A DNA stretch of 26,555 nt from contig NZ_JASLIP010000029.1 in assembly GCF_030152825.1 (NCBI RefSeq), positions 1 through 26,555 of the forward strand, read 5' to 3'. Numbering within the stretch: position 1 is the first letter of the stretch; each line of letters starts with the position of its first letter. Shown in pieces: positions 22,437 to 26,555 of the stretch. Under the pieces are notes generated by a model that searched no databases, was not told the DNA's origin, and was given only the letters and a program-made list of their open reading frames with translations. Origin of the DNA: Corynebacterium sp. (lineage in GTDB: Bacteria > Actinomycetota > Actinomycetes > Mycobacteriales > Mycobacteriaceae). The position numbers were made by a program, and so were the translations under genes.

Positions 22437-23675
22437 ATGCGCAGCGTTGAGGAACAGCTAGCGATCATCTCCGCGGCGGCGGTCACGCCGGAACCGGTGC
22501 GCATCTCCATCTCGGAGGCGCTCGGCCTGCGCTGCGCGGAGCAGATCGAGGGGGACCGGGCGGTACCCGGCTTCAACCAGGCCGCCATCGACGGCTACGC
22601 GGTGCGCGCCGTGGATATCCGCGAACCCGCCGACGGTGAGCTGCCCACCCTCCCGGTCGTCGGTGAGGTCACCGCAGGTTCGAGCCGTCCCGTGCGGCTG
22701 CAGCCGCGCCAGACCGTGCGCGTCCACGCCGGAGCGCCGATCCCGACCCTCGCTGACGCCGTCCTCCCGCTCGATTGGGTGGAGGTCGACGGCCGCCACG
22801 TGGAACCGCTGCGCACCGTGAACTCGGGGGAGTTCGTCCACCGCCTAGGTTCCGACGTTCAGCCGGGCGACGTCGTTGTCGAGCAGGGGGCGGTGCTCGG
22901 TGCGGCCCAGGTGGGCCTGCTCGCAGCCATTGGCCGCTCCAAGGTGCTGGTCTACCCGCGCCCGCGGCTGAGCGTGCTCGCCTTCGGCCCCGAGCTCGTC
23001 GACATCGACCGCGACCCGGGCCTGGGGCAGGTCCACGACGCCAACTCCTACGCCCTGGCCGCCGCCGCCAAGGAGGCGGGCGCTGAAGCGCACCGCATGG
23101 GCATACTCGCGGGCGAGCCCCGCCGCATCAGGGAGGTCCTCGAAGCCCAGCTGATGCGCAGTGAGGTGCTCGTCATCACCGGCGCGATCGGTGGGGAAGG
23201 CAGCGACCAGCTGCGCGAGATCCTGGGCGAGCTTGGGTCGGTGGAAACCACCCGCATCGCGATGCACCCGGGGTCCATCCTTGGCTTCGGTGCCCTCGGC
23301 GCCGACCAGGTGCCGACCTTCCTTCTTCCCGCCAACCCCTCCGCCGCGCTCGTGGCCTTCGAGGTGCTGGTCCGCCCGCTGATCCAGATCATCCGCGGCC
23401 AGCGCCAGGCCACCCGCCGGGTGGTGCGGGCCCGCACCATTGCCGCGATCGACTCGGCGCCGCGCCGCCGCGGCTTCATCCGCGGCCAGCTGATGCGCGA
23501 CCGGGAAACCCGCGAGTTCCTCGTGGACCCGCTGGGCGCGGTCGGTGGCGGGGAACCAACCCACCTGCTCGGCAGCTACGGGCAGGCCAACTGCCTGATC
23601 ACCGTGCCTGCGGAAGAGACGCACGTCGCGCCGGGCCAGTTCGTCGACGTCCTCTTCCTGACCAACCGCTCCTAA
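22437..23675 (+). CDS. glp: MoeA/gephyrin-like protein with altered active site (Glp type)
   Basis: The 412-residue protein has the full MoeA/gephyrin architecture, but several residues used by MoeA to insert molybdenum are changed. D52 in AAIDGYAVR and D140 in GSDVQPGD are kept. The TGAP motif reads AGAP (A98). STGDEL reads FGPEL (184-188). The RDD segment reads AGE (226-228). KPGKP reads HPGSI (277-281), losing both lysines. PGNP reads PANP (299-301). This fits Glp of C. glutamicum, a gephyrin-like protein that binds FtsZ and a membrane receptor (GLPR) and links division to polar growth. The probable receptor gene lies two genes downstream. GGGGAG lies seven bases before ATG 22437, and galU ends four bases earlier. 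Classical MoeA activity cannot be excluded from sequence alone. Confidence 0.85.
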   Translation: MRSVEEQLAIISAAAVTPEPVRISISEALGLRCAEQIEGDRAVPGFNQAAIDGYAVRAVDIREPADGELPTLPVVGEVTAGSSRPVRLQPRQTVRVHAGAPIPTLADAVLPLDWVEVDGRHVEPLRTVNSGEFVHRLGSDVQPGDVVVEQGAVLGAAQVGLLAAIGRSKVLVYPRPRLSVLAFGPELVDIDRDPGLGQVHDANSYALAAAAKEAGAEAHRMGILAGEPRRIREVLEAQLMRSEVLVITGAIGGEGSDQLREILGELGSVETTRIAMHPGSILGFGALGADQVPTFLLPANPSAALVAFEVLVRPLIQIIRGQRQATRRVVRARTIAAIDSAPRRRGFIRGQLMRDRETREFLVDPLGAVGGGEPTHLLGSYGQANCLITVPAEETHVAPGQFVDVLFLTNRS

Positions 23676-23705
23676 CCGCGGGAAACTCACCGGGGAGCGG
23701 CGGAC

Positions 23706-24401
23706 GTGGAGCTCGATAGACGCCTGGCCAGAGGCAACGGGGGGCGGTGGCGCGTGCCTACCGTCTGGCTGCCACCAGCAAACCAACGGCCGGGCGCCGT
23801 GCCCGACTCCGCCGCGGAGCTGCCGGTGCGGCTGCGGGAGCTGCGCCGCTCCGACGGTGCGGCCTGGCGTGCCTTCCGCATCGCCGATGAACACCTCCTG
23901 CGCCCCGTCGAGCCGACCGTGGCGACTTCCTGGGAGGAGGCGCACTCGCCGAAAATGTGGCGCCAAACCTATCGCGGCCTGAAGTTCGCGGAGCGTCAAG
24001 GGATAGCGATGTCGCTGGCGATCGAGGCAGCCGGCGAGTTCGCGGGCCAGCTCACGCTCGGCAACATGCAATACGGCACGATCGGTAACTGCTGGATCGG
24101 CTACTGGGTGCATTCCCGCTGGCAGGGCCGTGGGGTGGCCACCGCCGCCGTCGCCTTGGGCACCGACCTGGCGATGCTGGGGCTCGGCCTGCACCGGGTG
24201 GAGGCGACCGTCATGGAAGACAATCCCGCCTCCCGCCGCGTGCTGGAGAACACCGGCTACCGGGTGGAGGGGCGCCTGCAGCGCAACCTGCACATCGACG
24301 GGCGGTGGACGGACCACCTGCTGGTCGCCCAGACGATCGAGGAGCTCGGCCCCGGGATCACCCATCGGCTCGCCTCCCAGGGACGTTTCCGGGTCGACTA
24401 G
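23706..24401 (+). CDS. rimJ: RimJ/RimL-type GNAT N-acetyltransferase
   Basis: This is a probable acetyl-CoA-dependent acetyltransferase of the family that modifies N-termini of ribosomal and other proteins. The 231-residue product has the GNAT core LRELRRSDGAAWRAFRIADE, the motif A sequence WVHSRWQGRGVATAAVALG (acetyl-CoA pyrophosphate loop QGRGVA) and motif B LHRVEATVMEDNPASRRVLE followed by NTGYRVEG. About 38 residues before the core are unusual in composition (Arg/Gly/Pro). The start is GTG 23706, with GGGGAG eight bases upstream. It sits 30 bases after glp, between glp and glpR, an order shared with M. tuberculosis (Rv0994-Rv0996). The substrate is unknown. Confidence 0.9.
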   Translation: MELDRRLARGNGGRWRVPTVWLPPANQRPGAVPDSAAELPVRLRELRRSDGAAWRAFRIADEHLLRPVEPTVATSWEEAHSPKMWRQTYRGLKFAERQGIAMSLAIEAAGEFAGQLTLGNMQYGTIGNCWIGYWVHSRWQGRGVATAAVALGTDLAMLGLGLHRVEATVMEDNPASRRVLENTGYRVEGRLQRNLHIDGRWTDHLLVAQTIEELGPGITHRLASQGRFRVD

Positions 24402-24582
24402 GCCTCAGGCAAAACTTCCGCGTTTTGGCTCGCCACGCGGCGTGGCAGGAAGCGAAGCGCCCAGGTTGCCGATACCTTGGAAGGTATTGCTGCTGGCCTC
24501 GCCGCCATCCTCCGGCAGGGCTAGTTCATCCGCTGGGTACACCCCAGAGGTCCAAACCGCTGTCTAGCTTTTAGGAGCATAA
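24402..24582 (+). promoter_or_regulatory. rimJ-glpR gap with three consecutive inverted repeats
   Basis: Three inverted repeats follow the rimJ stop: CAAAAC-N6-GTTTTG (24410-24427), GCCACGC-G-GCGTGGC (24432-24446) and ATACCTT-GG-AAGGTAT (24472-24487). The first two could end rimJ transcripts, while the third looks more like an operator. TTAGGAGC, a ribosome-binding site for glpR, lies at 24571-24578. Confidence 0.4.
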
Positions 24583-25905
24583 GTGTCCGGCTCCCTTCTG
24601 TTGATCCTCGCAGTATGGCTGCTGCTGATGGCGCCGCTGTTGCTGCGCAAGCAGTCCCCGGTGCGCCGCACGTCGCGGGGCATGTCCGAGACCCGAATTC
24701 TGCACGAAGGCGGTGCCAAGCGTTCCCGCCGTCCGCGCCGTCTGTTGCCCGCCGAGGGGCACTACATGTCCTCGGATGAGGACGTGGACGCGGACATCGA
24801 TTTCGTCGAGGCGGAACCGGAGTACGTCCTTTTCGAAGAGGACGCCGTCGCCCGCGACGAGGAGCGTTCCGCCGAACATGCCGACATCGCCGACGGCGTG
24901 GAGACGGTGGACGCAGAGGTCGACGAGGACCACGCCGACGTCACCGAGGCTGCCGCGGACGAGACCGCCAACCTGGAGACCCTGGAGGGCGAGCTCGTCG
25001 ACGCCGACGCCGAGGATCTGGACGGCGAGGAGCACGTGGCGGACGCCCAGCGCCGCACCGTCCCGGCCGAGGCGCCGGCCATGAGCACCGAGTCCGTCAC
25101 CGTTGACGCGGAGCTGGCCGCCGACGCGGCAGACACAATGGTGCACGAGGATGAAGCCCACGAGGACGCCGGTGCGGACACGCCGGCGACCCTGCGCGTG
25201 GCCGAGGCTGAGCAGGCGGACACTGCGGACGCAGACACCGAGGACGCATCGGAGGAGCAGCCCGCGCTGCGTAACATCCCGACCGCCTACTTCCGCGGCG
25301 GTGACCTGCACGTGGACGCAGGAGTCTGCGAGGAGGACGAGGCCGCTGAGGCCGAGTCGCCGCTGGCAGAGGCCGAGGAGGAGAGCTTCGAGCTGTCCGA
25401 GGAGGACATGGAGTTCATCGCCTCCCGCCGAGGCCGCGGAGTCTACGACCCGGTCGCATCCCAGCAGCTCTACAACCGCCGCCTGCAGCGCCGCAAGCAG
25501 GTGCTCGGCGTGCTCGCCGGCCTGACCGCGATTGCGCTGATCGCCAGCCTTATCGTCGGTGGCAAGCTGTGGATTGCTTTCCTCGTCACCGCCGCGCTGA
25601 CCGGCGTGTACCTGTTCAACCTGCGCCGCCAGGCGATCGAGGAGGCCAAGCTGCGCCGCCGCCGTCTCGCACGGATGCGCCGCGCCCGCCTGGGTGTGCG
25701 CAACCTGGAGGACGCCGAGCTCGGCGTCCCGGACCGGCTGCTGCGGCCGGGCGCGATCGTCGTCGAAACGGACGAAGCAGATCCGGAACTTGAAAACCTG
25801 GCCTACGCCAACGGCGGGGACTTCTTCGACGACTACCCGGGCGAGGACGCGGACCTGGACTACTGGGACGGTCCGCACGACCGCACCCACATCCGCGCGG
25901 TCTAA
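24583..25905 (+). CDS. glpR: SepX/GlpR-type divisome membrane protein
   Basis: The 440-residue product has one N-terminal transmembrane helix (about residues 4-21, SLLLILAVWLLLMAPLLL) and a basic patch (about 45-53). A very acidic, probably disordered region of some 200 residues follows, then two more helices near 306-325 (VLGVLAGLTAIALIASLIVG) and 329-346. After these comes an Arg-rich helix (EEAKLRRRRLARMRRARLG) and an acidic C-terminus. This topology matches the Glp receptor GLPR of Corynebacterium and SepX of Streptomyces, which help place FtsZ-containing division complexes. The glp gene upstream supports the assignment. Short conserved pieces (MSETRILHEGG near 34-44, IPTAYFRGGDLHVD near 230-243) are candidates for partner binding. 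The start is GTG 24583, with TTAGGAGC five bases upstream. Confidence 0.85.
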   Translation: MSGSLLLILAVWLLLMAPLLLRKQSPVRRTSRGMSETRILHEGGAKRSRRPRRLLPAEGHYMSSDEDVDADIDFVEAEPEYVLFEEDAVARDEERSAEHADIADGVETVDAEVDEDHADVTEAAADETANLETLEGELVDADAEDLDGEEHVADAQRRTVPAEAPAMSTESVTVDAELAADAADTMVHEDEAHEDAGADTPATLRVAEAEQADTADADTEDASEEQPALRNIPTAYFRGGDLHVDAGVCEEDEAAEAESPLAEAEEESFELSEEDMEFIASRRGRGVYDPVASQQLYNRRLQRRKQVLGVLAGLTAIALIASLIVGGKLWIAFLVTAALTGVYLFNLRRQAIEEAKLRRRRLARMRRARLGVRNLEDAELGVPDRLLRPGAIVVETDEADPELENLAYANGGDFFDDYPGEDADLDYWDGPHDRTHIRAV

Positions 25906-25938
25906 GGCGCACGCGCAGACCGCGACGGATAATCAACG

Positions 25939-26361
25939 ATGCTGGAACACCCGGTTGCCCGCGACGGTGCCTTGCTGCTGATCCGCGCCGTGCTGGGCAC
26001 CATCTTCATCGCCCACGGCTGGCAGAAACTCTTCATCCAGAAGGTTGGGGGAGACTCCGGGGTGATCGCGGACTTTTCCCACCAGGGGATCCCGCAGCCC
26101 GAGCTCTCCGCCTGGCTGGCCACCGGGCTGGAGCTCATCGGGGGAGCGCTTCTGGTCGTGGGCCTGCTGGCGCCGCTGATGGCTGGCCTGCTGATCCTGC
26201 ACATGATCGCCGCGATGTACCTGGTGCACTGGTCTCAGGGGCTCTTCGCCGCCGATAACGGTATCGAGCTGCCGCTGGTGCTGTGCGCGGGGCTCGTGGC
26301 GATCGTGGTCTTCGGATCCGGGCGGGCCAGCCTGGACCAGGCATTCTCCCGCTTCGGGTGA
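25939..26361 (+). CDS. DoxX family membrane protein
   Basis: This is a 140-residue integral membrane protein with four hydrophobic segments. The DoxX signature is present: LIRAVLGTIFIAHGWQKLF, then IPQPELSAWLATGLELIGGA, LLAPLMAGLLILHMIAAMY and LVLCAGLVAIVVFGSGRASL. In mycobacteria DoxX takes part in a membrane redox complex with SodA and SseA, but no such genes are near, so its role here is open. ATG 25939 has no clear ribosome-binding site. GATAAT (25928-25933) lies five bases before it, so a leaderless transcript is possible. It begins 33 bases after glpR and is followed by its own terminator. Confidence 0.9.
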   Translation: MLEHPVARDGALLLIRAVLGTIFIAHGWQKLFIQKVGGDSGVIADFSHQGIPQPELSAWLATGLELIGGALLVVGLLAPLMAGLLILHMIAAMYLVHWSQGLFAADNGIELPLVLCAGLVAIVVFGSGRASLDQAFSRFG

Positions 26362-26381
26362 GCGGGGTAAAGGGGGCTACT

Positions 26382-26411
26382 GCCGCCTCTGCTTGGCAGA
26401 GCGCGGCTTTT
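26382..26411 (+). terminator. Rho-independent terminator after the DoxX gene
   Basis: GCCGCCTCTGC (26382-26392) pairs with GCAGAG-C-GCGGC (26396-26407, one bulged C) around a TTG loop, followed by TTTT. Confidence 0.8.
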
Positions 26412-26428
26412 AGGGGAGCATAAGGTCT

Positions 26429-26555
26429 GTGGAATGCGCAGAAGTTCGGGCAGCGCTCTCGGCGCGGCTAGACGGCGAGGACGCCGCGGTGCCGGGAGAG
26501 ATCGTGGACGCCCACGTGGCCCAGTGTGAGGAGTGCCAGGCGTGGTACGCGCAGG
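26429..26555 (+). CDS. zf-HC2 (anti-sigma-factor-like zinc finger) protein, 3' end outside window
   Basis: The frame opens at GTG 26429, with AGGGGAG ten bases upstream, and runs without a stop to the window end. It encodes 42 residues starting MECAEVRAALSARLDGED, followed by IVDAHVAQCEECQAWYAQ. The His-x3-Cys-x2-Cys motif, together with the Cys at residue 3, is the zf-HC2 zinc-binding pattern typical of anti-sigma factors and some membrane regulators. No sigma-factor gene is visible upstream. Whether a membrane helix follows cannot be seen. Confidence 0.75.
   Translation, partial: MECAEVRAALSARLDGEDAAVPGEIVDAHVAQCEECQAWYAQ

Noticed and set aside
20678..22588. A 636-residue open frame on the minus strand extending fthC across galU
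   Set aside because: The extension is antisense to galU, and a Met with a ribosome-binding site at 21415 fits the family start.
22845..24365. A 506-residue minus-strand frame opposite glp and rimJ
   Set aside because: It is a shadow of two well-supported genes and has biased, low-complexity composition.
24571..25890. A 439-residue minus-strand frame opposite glpR
   Set aside because: It is the mirror of the Asp/Glu-rich linker codons and has no start signal or recognisable domain.

Overview
The window is GC-rich, gene-dense actinobacterial chromosome, most likely from a Corynebacterium. That assignment rests on gene content and order, not on a database search. Two blocks follow an order I know from Corynebacterium and Mycobacterium tuberculosis: uvrD1/pcrA, M23 peptidase, perM, purN, purH; and rpmF, mprA, mprB, pepD/htrA, moaB2, mscL, fthC, galU, a moeA-like gene, rimJ and a SepX/GlpR membrane protein. 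No phage, insertion sequence, CRISPR array, tRNA or rRNA was seen. Apart from the two genes cut by the window edges, every gene looks intact.

Region 1 (1-8141): the end of the PcrA/UvrD1 helicase faces a secreted M23 (LytM) peptidase across a bidirectional terminator. A divergent AT-rich region follows, then perM-purN-purH, a tightly overlapping unit joining a divisome-type membrane protein to two late purine-synthesis enzymes. Region 2 (8142-13297) looks like a lineage-specific insert between two conserved blocks: a thiolase, an AEC-family transporter, an RDD membrane protein and a DUF1846 protein. Region 3 (13298-15227) holds two divergent ribosomal-protein units, rpmB-rpmG-rpsN-rpsR and rpmE2-rpmF. 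All six proteins are the zinc-free type. Region 4 (15228-20169) is the envelope-stress module mprA-mprB-htrA, followed by a MogA/MoaB-fold protein and a small basic protein. Region 5 (20151-26555) has fthC-mscL on the minus strand. On the plus strand are galU, a MoeA-like gene with altered active-site motifs, rimJ, a SepX/GlpR-type membrane protein, a DoxX protein and the start of a zf-HC2 protein.

The themes that connect the genes are envelope growth and division (M23 peptidase, PerM, MprAB/HtrA, MscL, GalU, Glp and GlpR) and basic growth functions (purines, one-carbon metabolism, ribosomal proteins). The most interesting items are: the MoeA paralogue that has lost key MoeA residues and lies next to its probable membrane receptor (a Glp/GlpR divisome pair); the six zinc-free ribosomal proteins around one divergent control region; a near-identical leaderless promoter in front of perM and mprA; an RNA-structure candidate between htrA and moaB2; and a P-loop-like motif in the DUF1846 protein.
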